From: Gammaproteobacteria bacterium | GTDB taxonomy: Bacteria; Pseudomonadota; Gammaproteobacteria; JAJFKO01 | Direction of reading: 5' to 3' | DNA length: 64,000 bases | NCBI GenBank assembly: GCA_021773175.1 | Contig: JAJFKO010000011.1 | Span: 62,001-126,000 of the forward strand | Shown: positions 22,025 to 31,452 of the stretch, one piece after another | Position numbering within the stretch: the stretch's first letter is position 1 | Layout of the letters: each line of letters starts with the position of its first letter | Notes under the pieces: model-generated | What the model was told of the DNA's origin: nothing | Databases searched by the model: none | Seen by the model: the letters and a program-made list of their open reading frames with translations, nothing else | Translations under genes and position numbers: made by a program

Positions 22025-23434
22025 ATGAGTAAGCTATTTGTTTTATCTTTTGGTGAGTTTTGGGATGGGTTTACTTATTTTGGAATTCTCACAACATTAG
22101 TACTGTATGCTACCAATGTTTTACAGCTTAATGTTACTCAAAGCTATGCTATATACAGTATTTTCGCGGCACTCATTTTTGCGTTGCCTGTTATTGGTGG
22201 CATATTAGCTGACCAAGTTATTGGTTATCATCGAGCAATGATAGCAGGAGCCATAGCACTTATTGCTGGTAATCTCTGTTTAATGTTGGCGAATCAAAAT
22301 GTTTTTATATTAGGACTCGTTTTGATTGTTTCTGGTGTTGGTTTATACAAGTCTAACGCAACGAACTTAGTTGGTCTTTTATTTACGGGGGCAGATCAGC
22401 ATTCAAAACGTAATCATGCTTATACTTTCTTTTATGCCATGATGAATCTTGGCGCTATTCTTGGGCCTGTTTGTTATGGTGTTATCTCACATACATTGGG
22501 ATGGTCGGTTGCATTTGGATTTGCTGCCTTCGGTGTTTTTATTGGCTTACTGCTTTTTTTTTATCGGCGCCATGATTTACCTAATATTACAACGGCAATT
22601 CAAACGTCAACAATATTTCTTTTGATTGTGGCAGGGGCTAGTCTTATTGTCATTATTTTCATTACCATGCTGAATCCAAATGTTTTTCCTTATATTTTAG
22701 TATTATTATGGTTATTTCTAGGCTTAATTTTTATTTTGCTAATTATTCGTAATAATAAAAAATTTAGTACAGTGTTATTAACACTATTAATTCTATATGC
22801 CTTAGGAATGTGCTTTTTTGCCGCAAGTTTGCAAATTGGTTCTAGTATCACTCTATTTATACAACATTATGTACATCGTCAGGTTGATGGGATTACTATC
22901 CCTACACCGGTTTTGACTGCTCTCGATCCATTCTTTGTGGTGGTAATGGCTCCGGTATTTACCGTGATTTGGAGCGTGTGTCGTAATAAAAATAAAGAAC
23001 CCTCCGTAATTATAAAGGTCTTTATTGGTTTGTTGATGGCAAGCTTAGCCTTTTTAATGTTTATTCTAGCTGCAAAATGTAGCGGACATGGCGTTAGTAA
23101 ATTACAGTTGTTTTGGATTGTGCTCGCCAATCTCTTTTTAGGTGGAGGAGAAGTTTGTTTAGCACCAGCAATATTAAATACAATTAGTCATATTGCTCCA
23201 GAGCGCTTTAAATCAACGTTTATAGGCATTTGGTTTTTATTTATTGCAATGGGTGGGTGTATTAGTGGTTTTATCGCTAGCATTAGTTTACCGTCTCAGA
23301 CAACGTCTAGAATCATTATACCAACGCTTAATAGTTTCATTCATACGTTTTGGCTGGTTTGTATAATGAGTATCATTGTTGCCATCATTGCCTTATTGCT
23401 TAATCCTCTCTTAGCAAAAAGACTTAGTACTTAA
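22025..23434 (+). CDS. POT/MFS family proton-coupled peptide transporter
   Basis: A 469-aa inner-membrane protein with about 12-14 hydrophobic helices. The POT family signatures are GGILADQVIGYHRAM (after helix 2) and FFYAMMNLGAILGP (helix 5). Helix 1 reads GEFWDGFTYFG, where the usual ExxER proton-coupling motif is degenerate, so substrate range or coupling may differ from typical di/tripeptide carriers. Peptide uptake fits a host-associated life. The divergent orphan gene starts 119 bases away. Confidence 0.85.
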   Translation: MSKLFVLSFGEFWDGFTYFGILTTLVLYATNVLQLNVTQSYAIYSIFAALIFALPVIGGILADQVIGYHRAMIAGAIALIAGNLCLMLANQNVFILGLVLIVSGVGLYKSNATNLVGLLFTGADQHSKRNHAYTFFYAMMNLGAILGPVCYGVISHTLGWSVAFGFAAFGVFIGLLLFFYRRHDLPNITTAIQTSTIFLLIVAGASLIVIIFITMLNPNVFPYILVLLWLFLGLIFILLIIRNNKKFSTVLLTLLILYALGMCFFAASLQIGSSITLFIQHYVHRQVDGITIPTPVLTALDPFFVVVMAPVFTVIWSVCRNKNKEPSVIIKVFIGLLMASLAFLMFILAAKCSGHGVSKLQLFWIVLANLFLGGGEVCLAPAILNTISHIAPERFKSTFIGIWFLFIAMGGCISGFIASISLPSQTTSRIIIPTLNSFIHTFWLVCIMSIIVAIIALLLNPLLAKRLST

Positions 23435-23524
23435 ATACATAGTATTATGTCGCTACGGGTATACCAAGCTTGCTGGAATTTAAAACATACACTACCATAA
23501 AATTAATTAAGCTAATTGAGAATC

Positions 23525-24421
23525 ATGGTGAATATTATGAATAAAAAAGCAACGTGTATTTGTGATGTAAAGGCAATGTTAGGAGAAGGACCTGTTTGGG
23601 TTGCTCGGGATAATAGTCTTTATTGGATAGACATTTTAAATAATAAATTATACTGCTATAACCTGCATAACCAACAGCAATCATGTTGGGATTTAAGCGA
23701 GCAATTAACGAGCTTTGCACCACGTCAAAAGGGTGGTTTTATTGGTACAAGTCGTCATGGATTTGCGTTTTTTGGTATCGATGTAGATTCAAATTATATA
23801 ACGTTGCAGAACATTGTTATGCCAGAAAGTGAGCCAAAAAATAATTGTTTTAATGATGGCAAAATTGATGCTCAAGGGCGTTATTGGGCGGGTAGCATGG
23901 ATGATCAACAGATATTGCCAAGTGGAAATCTTTATTTACTTAATAGTGAATTACAATGCAGAGTTAAAGATAGTGGCTATATCATTACGAATGGACCAAC
24001 GTTTAATCGTGACCAAACTATTTTGTATCATACTAATAGCTTAGAAAAAGTTATTTATGCTTTTGATCTGAATATAAATGGTGAGCTTGCAAATAAACGT
24101 GAATTTATTCGATTAAATGATGATGCAGGAATTCCCGATGGTATGACGATAGACAGTGAAGACTGTTTATGGGTTTGCCAATTTAATGGTTGGTGCATTA
24201 CGCGTTATTCTAGTGCTGGTGTGTTAATCGGGCGTATCGATTTACCGGTAGCCAATATCACTAGCTGTACTTTTGGTGGTTCAGAGCTTGAACAAATGTT
24301 TATAACCACCGCACGTACATTCTTGACGGAGGAAGAATTAATCAAGCAACCTCAAGCTGGAGGACTATTTACTTGTAAACCGGGAGTAATAGGCTTAGCT
24401 TCGCCTGATTTTGCAGGTTAA
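23525..24421 (+). CDS. SMP-30/gluconolactonase family protein
   Basis: A 298-aa six-bladed beta-propeller of the SMP-30/gluconolactonase/LRE family, which hydrolyses sugar lactones with a bound divalent metal. Family features: LGEGPVWV with the first metal-ligand Glu near the start, NCFNDGKIDAQGRYWAGSM in the middle, GPTFNRDQTILYHTNS, and DGMTIDSEDCLWV with a metal-ligand Asp. ATG 23525 and ATG 23537 are both possible starts (298 or 294 aa), and neither has a strong RBS. It stands alone after the POT transporter. Confidence 0.9.
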   Translation: MVNIMNKKATCICDVKAMLGEGPVWVARDNSLYWIDILNNKLYCYNLHNQQQSCWDLSEQLTSFAPRQKGGFIGTSRHGFAFFGIDVDSNYITLQNIVMPESEPKNNCFNDGKIDAQGRYWAGSMDDQQILPSGNLYLLNSELQCRVKDSGYIITNGPTFNRDQTILYHTNSLEKVIYAFDLNINGELANKREFIRLNDDAGIPDGMTIDSEDCLWVCQFNGWCITRYSSAGVLIGRIDLPVANITSCTFGGSELEQMFITTARTFLTEEELIKQPQAGGLFTCKPGVIGLASPDFAG

Positions 24422-24436
24422 TACTTCAGACAACGA

Positions 24437-26071
24437 TTAACTAATATAACGCGTTGTAATCGGATAACGACGGTCTTTACCAAAAGCACGCTGTGTTATT
24501 CTAACACCAGGAGGTGCTTGGCAGCGCTTATACTCATTACGAAACACCATTTTTACTACTTTATTTACTGTATCGGCATCAAAACCACGAGTAATAATTT
24601 CTTTTGTATCTAAATCCTGTTCGACATAGAGAGATAGGATCTGATCTAAAACATCATAGGGTGGTAAGGTATCTTGATCCGTTTGTTCATGTGCCAATTC
24701 TGCACTTGGTGGGCGGATAATAATCCGCTCTGGAATAATAATTTTATCGCGATTACAGTAATGAGATAGACGATAGACTAAGGTTTTAAAGACATCTTTT
24801 AATACGGCAAAACCACCAGCCATATCACCGTAAAGCGTGGCATAACCGACGGCCATTTCGCTTTTATTGCCGGTTGTTAATACAATTTTATTCAGTTTGT
24901 TTGATAAGGCCATCAAGATTACTCCGCGACAGCGCGCTTGTAAATTTTCTTCAGTTGTATCGGCAGCTAAGCCTTTAAAACTATCCGCTAAAGTATTTAG
25001 AAAAGCTGAAAAAGTGTTTTCAATATCAATGATACGATAATCAACGCCTAGGTTTTCAGCAAGTGTTTTGGCATCATCTAAACTTATTTGAGCGGTGTAA
25101 CGTGAAGGCATCATCACAGCGGTCACATTGTCTTTGCCTAAAGCATCAACGGCGATACACAGTGTTAGAGCTGAATCAATTCCGCCAGATAAACCGATGA
25201 TCGCTCCAGGAAAATTATTTTTTTGTACATATTCGCGAACACCAAGAGTTAAGGCTTGATAAGCGAATGCTTCAAGACTAGGTGAAGGTGGAATATCTTG
25301 TTTGCTGATATCAAGTTTACCAGAACTCTCCGTAATCGTGAAAGTCAGTAATTCTTCTTCAAAAAACTTGGCTTGTTGGCAAACTTCACCGGCACTATTC
25401 ATTGCCAACGAGCCACCATCAAAGACAAGTTCATCTTGAGCTGCGGCCCAGTGTGTATAGATAATAGGAATTGCACCATCTTGTTGTTGTCTTTCGCGTA
25501 GCATTTGTTCACGTAATTCTGCTTTAGCAAGGTGAAAAGGTGATGCATTAGGGACAATTAATAATTGTGCTCCAGTACTGATAGCTTGTTTAACAGGACC
25601 ATGATTCCAAATATCTTCACAAATAAGTAAACCGATTTTTATATTATTGCATTCAAAAACACAACTATCATGACCTGCAATGAAATAACGTTTTTCATCA
25701 AAAACACTGAAATTAGGTAAAAATTGTTTACGATAATTTGCGACAATCTTGCCATCGCGAATAGCACAAACACTATTATAAACACCGTCATCGGTAAATT
25801 CCGGATAACCAATAATTGCTGTAATATTCATGGTTGCTGCCTGTATATCAGGTAGAGCAGCACTAATGTGTCGATATAGTCCGGGGCGTAATAACAAATC
25901 TTCCGGGGGGTAACCGGTTATTGTTAATTCTGGAAATACAATTATGTCGCTTTTTAATTGCTTAGCTTGCTGAATTCTATTAATGATTTTTTGACTGTTG
26001 GCAGTGATATCACCCAATGAAAAGTTAATTTGGGCTAATGTTATTTGTAGGCTTGGAGTCTCTGTGCTCAT
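24437..26071 (-). CDS. nadE: glutamine-dependent NAD+ synthetase
   Basis: Last step of NAD synthesis: amidates deamido-NAD with ATP, using ammonia from glutamine. The 544-aa chain has two domains. The N-terminal nitrilase-like glutaminase shows the Glu-Lys-Cys triad (VFPELTITGY, YRKQF, LLICEDIW). The C-terminal N-type ATP pyrophosphatase shows GLSGGIDSAL near residue 295 and TGNKSEMAVGY. Both active sites look intact. It stands alone and converges on the SMP-30 gene. Confidence 0.97.
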   Translation of the reverse strand: MSTETPSLQITLAQINFSLGDITANSQKIINRIQQAKQLKSDIIVFPELTITGYPPEDLLLRPGLYRHISAALPDIQAATMNITAIIGYPEFTDDGVYNSVCAIRDGKIVANYRKQFLPNFSVFDEKRYFIAGHDSCVFECNNIKIGLLICEDIWNHGPVKQAISTGAQLLIVPNASPFHLAKAELREQMLRERQQQDGAIPIIYTHWAAAQDELVFDGGSLAMNSAGEVCQQAKFFEEELLTFTITESSGKLDISKQDIPPSPSLEAFAYQALTLGVREYVQKNNFPGAIIGLSGGIDSALTLCIAVDALGKDNVTAVMMPSRYTAQISLDDAKTLAENLGVDYRIIDIENTFSAFLNTLADSFKGLAADTTEENLQARCRGVILMALSNKLNKIVLTTGNKSEMAVGYATLYGDMAGGFAVLKDVFKTLVYRLSHYCNRDKIIIPERIIIRPPSAELAHEQTDQDTLPPYDVLDQILSLYVEQDLDTKEIITRGFDADTVNKVVKMVFRNEYKRCQAPPGVRITQRAFGKDRRYPITTRYIS

Positions 26072-26137
26072 ATTGAACTGCTTCCTGAATTGTTTAGTGT
26101 TTTATGTGTGCTGTATATTGAAATTGCAATGATTATC

Positions 26138-26173
26138 CTAGATTCCGCCGTAGATGCCAACTCCGGAATCTAA
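26138..26173. repeat. dispersed palindromic element, copy A
   Basis: Stem TAGATTCCG/CGGAATCTA flanks a conserved loop containing GTAGATGCCAACT. Copies B (39458-39494) and C (33219-33270, inverted) share this loop and the AGATTC/GAATCT ends. It lies between nadE and the uracil-DNA glycosylase gene. Confidence 0.75.
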
Positions 26174-26286
26174 GATTATACCCAAAGGGTGCCGGTAATA
26201 AACATTTTGCTGGTCGATATCTGTGTTTGTAAAAATGGCAGGTCATTTTGTAAGCTAGAACTGAATTATTTTGAGTTATTAACTGG

Positions 26287-26315
26287 TTATCTTCCAAACA
26301 GAAACTTGTTATACT
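26287..26315 (+). promoter_or_regulatory. probable promoter of the uracil-DNA glycosylase gene
   Basis: An extended -10 TGTTATACT (hexamer 26310-26315) lies 17 bases after a weak -35-like TTATCT (26287-26292). GAGAGGAT follows just before ATG 26340, leaving a leader of about 20 bases. Confidence 0.55.
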
Positions 26316-26339
26316 AGCCGCAGTTTTGAGAGGATAAAT

Positions 26340-27113
26340 ATGGTTTCGCAAAATCAACTTACTTACCTAAAGGCGATGGGCATTGATGCTTGGCAAACTC
26401 GCAGTAGCGTGGAGGCCATTATTACTGTTGAATCTGAAGTTGAACTACAATCTGCAGTGCAATCTATCGTTCCTGCATCTTCAAATGCTACGGAAGCCAT
26501 TAAAGATGATGTGGCAACACTTGATTGGCAAACTTTACAACAAAGAATTGCAAATTGTCGCGCATGTGGATTACATACGAGTCGGATACAAACTGTTTTT
26601 GGTGTTGGCAATCCACAAGCAGATTTATTGATTATTGGCGAAGCGCCGGGAGCTAATGAAGATAAACAAGGCGAGCCTTTTGTTGGGCGTGCCGGACAAT
26701 TACTGAATTCTATGTTAGCTGCAATTGGTTTGCAGCGAGAAGATGTTTTTATTGCCAATATTCTCAAATGTCGACCGCCACAAAATCGTGATCCTAAACC
26801 AGAAGAAACAACCAAGTGTACACCGTACTTAGATCGGCAGGTTGCGTTATTGCAGCCAAAGCTGATTATGGCAGTAGGGCGGATTGCGTCTCACTACTTG
26901 CTACAATGCAGTACTCCGATGGGACGTTTACGTGGCCAGCGCTATCAATTCCGTGATACGGGTATTCCTTTAATTGTTTCTTATCATCCTGCGTATTTAT
27001 TACGTTCGCCACAAGAAAAACGCAAAGCCTACGAGGATTTAATTTTAGCAAAAAATCTAATTGCTGAAGTTACGGAGGCAGGACTTACGATAAACGCCAA
27101 GGCGAGCCAATAA
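26340..27113 (+). CDS. uracil-DNA glycosylase, family 4
   Basis: Removes uracil from DNA at the start of base-excision repair. The catalytic core begins after an 80-residue N-terminal extension. Four cysteines that bind a 4Fe-4S cluster are visible: CRACGL, then [10 protein letters not shown], and CTPYL. The active-site loop [15 protein letters not shown] and the later SYHPAYLLR complete the family 4 pattern. It has its own extended -10 promoter. Identification is firm. Confidence 0.95.
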   Translation: MVSQNQLTYLKAMGIDAWQTRSSVEAIITVESEVELQSAVQSIVPASSNATEAIKDDVATLDWQTLQQRIANCRACGLHTSRIQTVFGVGNPQADLLIIGEAPGANEDKQGEPFVGRAGQLLNSMLAAIGLQREDVFIANILKCRPPQNRDPKPEETTKCTPYLDRQVALLQPKLIMAVGRIASHYLLQCSTPMGRLRGQRYQFRDTGIPLIVSYHPAYLLRSPQEKRKAYEDLILAKNLIAEVTEAGLTINAKASQ

Positions 27114-27238
27114 TGTTTCCAAAATAATCGATAGTATACAAAATACACGAGGTTTTTTGGCAACACTATTAATAAAGAGACTGGTGTTTAGCGTAAGTTC
27201 TGTAAGGTCTAAATTTACGAATAGAAGTAGTATTAACG

Positions 27239-27730
27239 ATGTTGCAGCGCGGCATGAGTTTACTGGAAGTGTTAATTGCTTTAACGGTTGTTGCCATAGT
27301 TATGACTGCAGCAATGCCTTTGTGGAGTAATCTAGTACAACAGAATCAACAGGACGCGAGTATTTCAAGCTTACTTAACTTATTACAATTCGCTAAACAG
27401 CAAGCTATTTTTCAAGGCAATATTATAACAATTTGTCCACTGAGCGAAAAACGACTGTGTATTAATGATTGGTCGCAGAAAATTGCAGTTTTTCATGATG
27501 ACAATAATAATCATGAATTAGATAAATCTGATAAATTACTGCAATCATTGAAAGTTATAAAAGCTGGAGCCAAACTACAATGGCGAGGTTTTCCATCAAA
27601 AAGATACCTGCAATTCTATCCGGGGCAGCGCTTAAGCAGTCACAATGGCCGGTTTATCTATCAACAAACGCATTCAGCAACTACTCGCAGTATTATTTTA
27701 AGTAGGACAGGAAGATTGCGAGTGGAATAA
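27239..27730 (+). CDS. fimT: GspH/FimT-family minor pilin
   Basis: A 163-aa prepilin with N-terminus MLQRGMSLLEVLIALTVV: PilD cleavage site RG/MSLLE, Glu5 and a hydrophobic helix. The C-terminal half has the beta-rich GspH/FimT pattern, ending near ILSRTGRLRV. FimT is a type IV pilus minor pilin, linked in Legionella to DNA uptake. Here it stands about 10 kb from the pilV-pilW-pilX group. Confidence 0.85.
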   Translation: MLQRGMSLLEVLIALTVVAIVMTAAMPLWSNLVQQNQQDASISSLLNLLQFAKQQAIFQGNIITICPLSEKRLCINDWSQKIAVFHDDNNNHELDKSDKLLQSLKVIKAGAKLQWRGFPSKRYLQFYPGQRLSSHNGRFIYQQTHSATTRSIILSRTGRLRVE

Positions 27731-27739
27731 TAACTCTCA

Positions 27740-28024
27740 TTAAATTGTATTCCAGGTACAACGATTAGCTTGTTGGCAGCGACAATAACGTTTTTCATTA
27801 TTGACATTTATCATGGCGCCAGCACTATAAAGTTTATTAGCATAAACACATAATTGCGAAGCATGTTTTTGTAGATATTGCGAAACGGCATTATCAGGTA
27901 ACTGTGTAGGTGTAGGTGTTGATGTAGGCTTTGCCACGTTTGCAGCAGGTTGATTCGTTTGAGCGAAGCAGATTGATACTACACTTAATCCTAGAAACCC
28001 TAAAAGCAAACATTTTTTAAGCAT
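27740..28024 (-). CDS. small secreted 94-aa protein
   Basis: A signal peptide is clear: MLKK, a hydrophobic core (LLLGFLGLSVVSICF) and cleavage after ...CFA before QTNQ. The mature part of about 72 residues starts with a Pro/Thr-rich linker and has four cysteines near the C-terminus, with YCRCQ at its core, likely disulfide-bonded in the periplasm. It converges on fimT with nine bases between the stops. The family is not recognised. Confidence 0.75.
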   Translation of the reverse strand: MLKKCLLLGFLGLSVVSICFAQTNQPAANVAKPTSTPTPTQLPDNAVSQYLQKHASQLCVYANKLYSAGAMINVNNEKRYCRCQQANRCTWNTI

Positions 28025-28156
28025 AGTTTTTTCCTTTACATGAATAAATAAAATTAGTAGATGCTCAGCATAGCATTAAATACAAATCTTTCGGTATTGT
28101 TTGCAGTGTTTTAAAGATCTGTCATAATTCATTTTTCCTTATTATATGGATATTCT

Positions 28157-29026
28157 ATGCGACGCAATGTTCCTCTTGGTGTCACATTAATGATTTTAGG
28201 TGCTTTGACATATGCCATCATGGGGCTATTTGTAAAGTTAATAGGTTCTAATCTGCCTACATCAATGACCGTTTTTTTTCGCTTCTTAATTAGTTTCTTC
28301 ATTATACTGCCTTGGTTACTATATGATAAAAAATTCACACTAAAAGTAAAACGTCCTTGGTTAATGCTTGTAAGAATAGTTACGGGAGCATTATCTATAG
28401 GGAGTTTATTTTATGCGATCAATTATATTCCATTAGTTGATGCCAATTTGCTAATAAGTACTGCGCCATTATTTGTTCCTTTAGCTGTATATGCTTTTAC
28501 GCGTGTTAAAACACCTAAAAGTGTGTGGCTGGCAACAATTCTAGGTTTTGTTGGTGTCGTTTTAGTATTGCATCCTACATCTGGAGCATTCCACCCAGCT
28601 GCAATTGTGGTGTTAATAGGCGGAGCATTAGGTGGTGTTGCCTTTGTATCTGTGCGCTTACTTGCAAAAGAAAACTCTACAAATCAAATTCTTTTTTACT
28701 ACTTTGTTGGGTCAAGTCTGTTTTTAGCTATTTTAATGGCGTTTCAATGGCAGATGCCTTCAGCAATAGATTGGTTATATCTTCTTGGTGTTGGTGTTTT
28801 TGGTGGTATCTGGCAAATACTATTTACAGTTGCAATGAAAATAGCACCGGCTCGTTTAATCTCACCTCTGTATTTTACCGTGGTTATTTTTAGCGGTATT
28901 ATTGACTGGGTTTTTTGGCAGAAAATACCGTCATATTATACTGTTATTGGTTTTATAGTGATTCTCTGTGGTGTTATTGGAACACTGTATTTCGGTCGTG
29001 GTGATAAACTGACACCCGAACATTAA
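28157..29026 (+). CDS. EamA/DMT-superfamily transporter
   Basis: A 289-aa inner-membrane protein with about ten hydrophobic helices in two repeated halves, the EamA pattern. The first repeat starts GVTLMILGALTYAIMGLFVK. The basic loop between helices (KKFTLKVKRPW) faces the cytoplasm. The substrate is unknown; metabolite or nucleoside-derivative carriers of host-associated bacteria belong here. The stop codon overlaps the stop of a minus-strand gene remnant by three bases. Confidence 0.88.
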   Translation: MRRNVPLGVTLMILGALTYAIMGLFVKLIGSNLPTSMTVFFRFLISFFIILPWLLYDKKFTLKVKRPWLMLVRIVTGALSIGSLFYAINYIPLVDANLLISTAPLFVPLAVYAFTRVKTPKSVWLATILGFVGVVLVLHPTSGAFHPAAIVVLIGGALGGVAFVSVRLLAKENSTNQILFYYFVGSSLFLAILMAFQWQMPSAIDWLYLLGVGVFGGIWQILFTVAMKIAPARLISPLYFTVVIFSGIIDWVFWQKIPSYYTVIGFIVILCGVIGTLYFGRGDKLTPEH

Positions 29027-29274
29027 ACTAAGATACATCTTAATAATGGTTCATAATGGGCTTTGACGACTTGCCAGTTTTCAAATTCCATAGCCCGCGT
29101 TAGCTTTAAGACATGTTTAGGACTTTTTTTGATAGCATCAAATATTTTTTCAAGATATGCAAAGCAATGTTCAAAATTTTTATCGATAGAATAACGCAAC
29201 ACATTAATTCGTCCTCTGGGTATTTTGTTATCTTCCCAGGGAAGAGATAAAAAATACCAATGAAAACCACCCGC
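29023..29274 (-). pseudogene. remnant of a protein-coding gene, 3' end only
   Basis: The minus strand holds a coding-like open frame of about 84 codons (GFHWYFLSLPWEDNKIP at its start, KSPKHVLKLTRAMEFENW near the end) that stops at 29023-29025. It has no ATG start near its 5' end. There an in-frame stop (29275-29277) sits at the edge of the REP-like element at 29278. The 5' part of the gene seems lost to an insertion or deletion at the repeat. The family is not recognised. Confidence 0.5.
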
Positions 29275-29277
29275 TCA

Positions 29278-29316
29278 GACTTACGCGAAACCTTTTTACA
29301 AAGTTTGCGAAAGTCC
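29278..29316. repeat. REP-like imperfect palindrome, second copy
   Basis: Begins GACTTACGCGAAACC and ends with the near-complement GTTTGCGAAAGTC. It shares its left arm with the element at 13437-13480 upstream of phhA. Its left edge coincides with the broken end of the gene remnant. Confidence 0.55.
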
Positions 29317-29410
29317 AAAATAAGAGATGTGTAAGATTCAAGCTCCTGTCCTGACAAGATTTAAACGTTTGCCAGGACTAAAAACAGCAGGGTCTGACAT
29401 TAGGATGCCA

Positions 29411-30019
29411 CTATTCCTTCGCGATATTAGAGGTATCAAGCTTAGGACAATATTGCGCAGGGCTATTATCAAGTTTTAAAAATTTAGTTAATATATTTTT
29501 TCCTTTTTGATATTGGGAGGGTGTTGCTCCAGACCAGAGTGTAGTACTGCAGGATTTAGTATCGCATTGACCACCTAAGGTAACATATGTGTTACTACGA
29601 ATAATATTGCAGGTGCAGTTAGCCTTATTTGGCTCTGTTGGATCATCAACAATACATTTTTTATCAAGGCAGTCTGTCCAAGCAGTGCCAGCAGGGCATG
29701 TCATTACTTTATGATCACGAAATTGGGCAAAAGAAAATGTAGAAATTAATTCTACCGCACCTTTTTTACCGATAGTCTGTTTACGAGCGTCACATGAGCT
29801 AAACCCATATGAAGCGCCTTCTTCAACTTCACAAGAACACATTGCTTTATTTTTAGTTCCTGGAATTTGTCGGCAAGGCGCATCGGTACAGATGACATAT
29901 TTTTGATTACAAATAATCGGTTTTTTTGTTTGCGTACTACTTGTCATATTATTTTGCGCAAAACTTTGCGATACAAACAAGCAAGCAGTGAGAAGAGTCG
30001 TGTATATTATAAGCTTCAT
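29411..30019 (-). CDS. secreted cysteine-rich protein with internal duplication
   Basis: A 202-aa protein with a signal peptide (MKLIIYTTLLTACLF..., cleavage after QSFA). The mature part has two similar halves. Each holds a C-x5-C-x4-C run (CNQKYVICTDAPC and CPAGTAWTDCLDKKC), a short spacer, then C-x-C (MCSCEV and NCTCNI) and a following Gly-rich segment with a Cys. This suggests two disulfide-stabilised modules in the periplasm or outside the cell. No family is recognised. No PmrA-like box is seen. Confidence 0.78.
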   Translation of the reverse strand: MKLIIYTTLLTACLFVSQSFAQNNMTSSTQTKKPIICNQKYVICTDAPCRQIPGTKNKAMCSCEVEEGASYGFSSCDARKQTIGKKGAVELISTFSFAQFRDHKVMTCPAGTAWTDCLDKKCIVDDPTEPNKANCTCNIIRSNTYVTLGGQCDTKSCSTTLWSGATPSQYQKGKNILTKFLKLDNSPAQYCPKLDTSNIAKE

Positions 30020-30279
30020 TATTATTATCCTTAATTGTTAAGTAGTTCCTTCTGACAAACATCGACAGTTTTCTCGATTTGGATTATTTTGATCAATAGT
30101 GATTCTCATAACGATTGCCTTTATTCTTTTGTTTAAAATTATAGCAAATCATGATTTAAATGCTTAAGAACCAAGCTATTCTCTTACATATGTTCGCATG
30201 AACTTGACGATGAGTAAAAATGGACTACTTTTAAAAAGTGACTAATAATAATTTAGTTTTTGGGATAATAGGGGGCAGC

Positions 30280-31452
30280 ATGAGTTATCAGAGCTGGATG
30301 CAAAATAATGAGCATCGACTTGTAGAGTCATGGCAACAACGTAAAACGCATACCACGACACCGCATTTTTTTCATAATCTTGGTTGTCCAGAACAAGAAA
30401 TTGTTTTATTAACTAATTTAACTCAGCAATTGCGAGACGCTTATATTAGAGAATTAGATGTATTTATAAAATTAGAATACCAGCGTTTGCGAGCCGTACA
30501 TCTCGATTGGTATCAAGCAGGAGAAATAGAGAAAAATATAGATAAAAAAGCATTGCGTCAATTTGAACGGTATAATGAGCTAGACAATATAAAAGTATTA
30601 AAAAATGAATTAAAAGAACTAAAAGCATTGCAATGCATTCTTGAATTGAAACAGTCTTTACTAATGTTGCAACAACGAATTGAGCGACTCAAACCTGAGC
30701 ATGAGCCTGCTCTAGATCGAATTAAAATAGCAATTTCAGCTCTTTTTATAAAAAGCCAAAAATTTGAAACACCAATCTTAGCTAGCTCTGTTAAAGCAAT
30801 TACCTTGTTAATTGATAAATACAACAGTGATCATTCATCAGATATGTTGACATGGGATAATTGCAAGCAGGCATGTGACCAAGACTTAAAAACAGCTAGT
30901 GAAGAAGGGCGAAAGTGTTCAACAATCTATAAACCTGAAATGAAAGCGTACTTTCGTACGGAACGTTGGCAAGCTTACGATAAGTATCAAGCTTTGCTGA
31001 CGACCGGCATACGTTTGCTGGAACTGAAATTGCAACGTAATGCTGCACTGCAACTAGAGCAGCAAACTCAGAAGATGACACCGAATGAAGTAATTAAGAG
31101 GTTAAATTTGCTCGAGACTAAGTTTCAATATAATGGGCGGCGTTTTTTAGGCCTACAAATTGATGCTATTCCTGCTGAAAAGCTTTATGAGTTATCAATA
31201 TTAAAGTCAGCAATGTTATCGTTGTATCATGCGGCACAACTTTATGTGGAAGAGCCTGAACAAGCATTAACAAAACAAGATCATGACGCAATTACGGCGA
31301 TGAAAGCATTTGCTAAACAATCAACAGTATTAAATCTATTTACTAAACATCATATTATTTCACAGCTTCGACGTACTGCCGGGAGTCGTTTAGCAACAGG
31401 GATGACGGGGAAAATCAACTCAGTCGTAAAGCAGCAAGTTAGAAGTCATTAA
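30280..31452 (+). CDS. orphan 390-aa helical coiled-coil protein
   Basis: I start at ATG 30280 because AGGGGGC lies just upstream; a GTG at 30238 would add 14 residues. The product is soluble, highly helical and rich in Leu, Gln, Lys and Glu (NELKELKALQCILELKQSL), with several coiled-coil stretches. The C-terminal 40 residues are basic (ISQLRRTAGSR...). No domain is recognised and no PmrA-like box precedes it. It resembles effector or cytoskeleton-like orphans of the Legionellales only in composition. It converges on the acyl-CoA dehydrogenase gene with no gap between them. Confidence 0.75.
   Translation: MSYQSWMQNNEHRLVESWQQRKTHTTTPHFFHNLGCPEQEIVLLTNLTQQLRDAYIRELDVFIKLEYQRLRAVHLDWYQAGEIEKNIDKKALRQFERYNELDNIKVLKNELKELKALQCILELKQSLLMLQQRIERLKPEHEPALDRIKIAISALFIKSQKFETPILASSVKAITLLIDKYNSDHSSDMLTWDNCKQACDQDLKTASEEGRKCSTIYKPEMKAYFRTERWQAYDKYQALLTTGIRLLELKLQRNAALQLEQQTQKMTPNEVIKRLNLLETKFQYNGRRFLGLQIDAIPAEKLYELSILKSAMLSLYHAAQLYVEEPEQALTKQDHDAITAMKAFAKQSTVLNLFTKHHIISQLRRTAGSRLATGMTGKINSVVKQQVRSH

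Noticed and set aside
15237-23464. Shared 14-mer TCGCTACGGGTATA in two intergenic regions (15237 and 23451)
   Set aside because: A repeated 14-mer is expected by chance in 64 kb, and the flanks do not match.
26363-26815. 150-codon minus-strand frame opposite the uracil-DNA glycosylase gene
   Set aside because: The plus-strand gene has a complete family pattern; the opposite frame has no ribosome-binding site or recognisable product.
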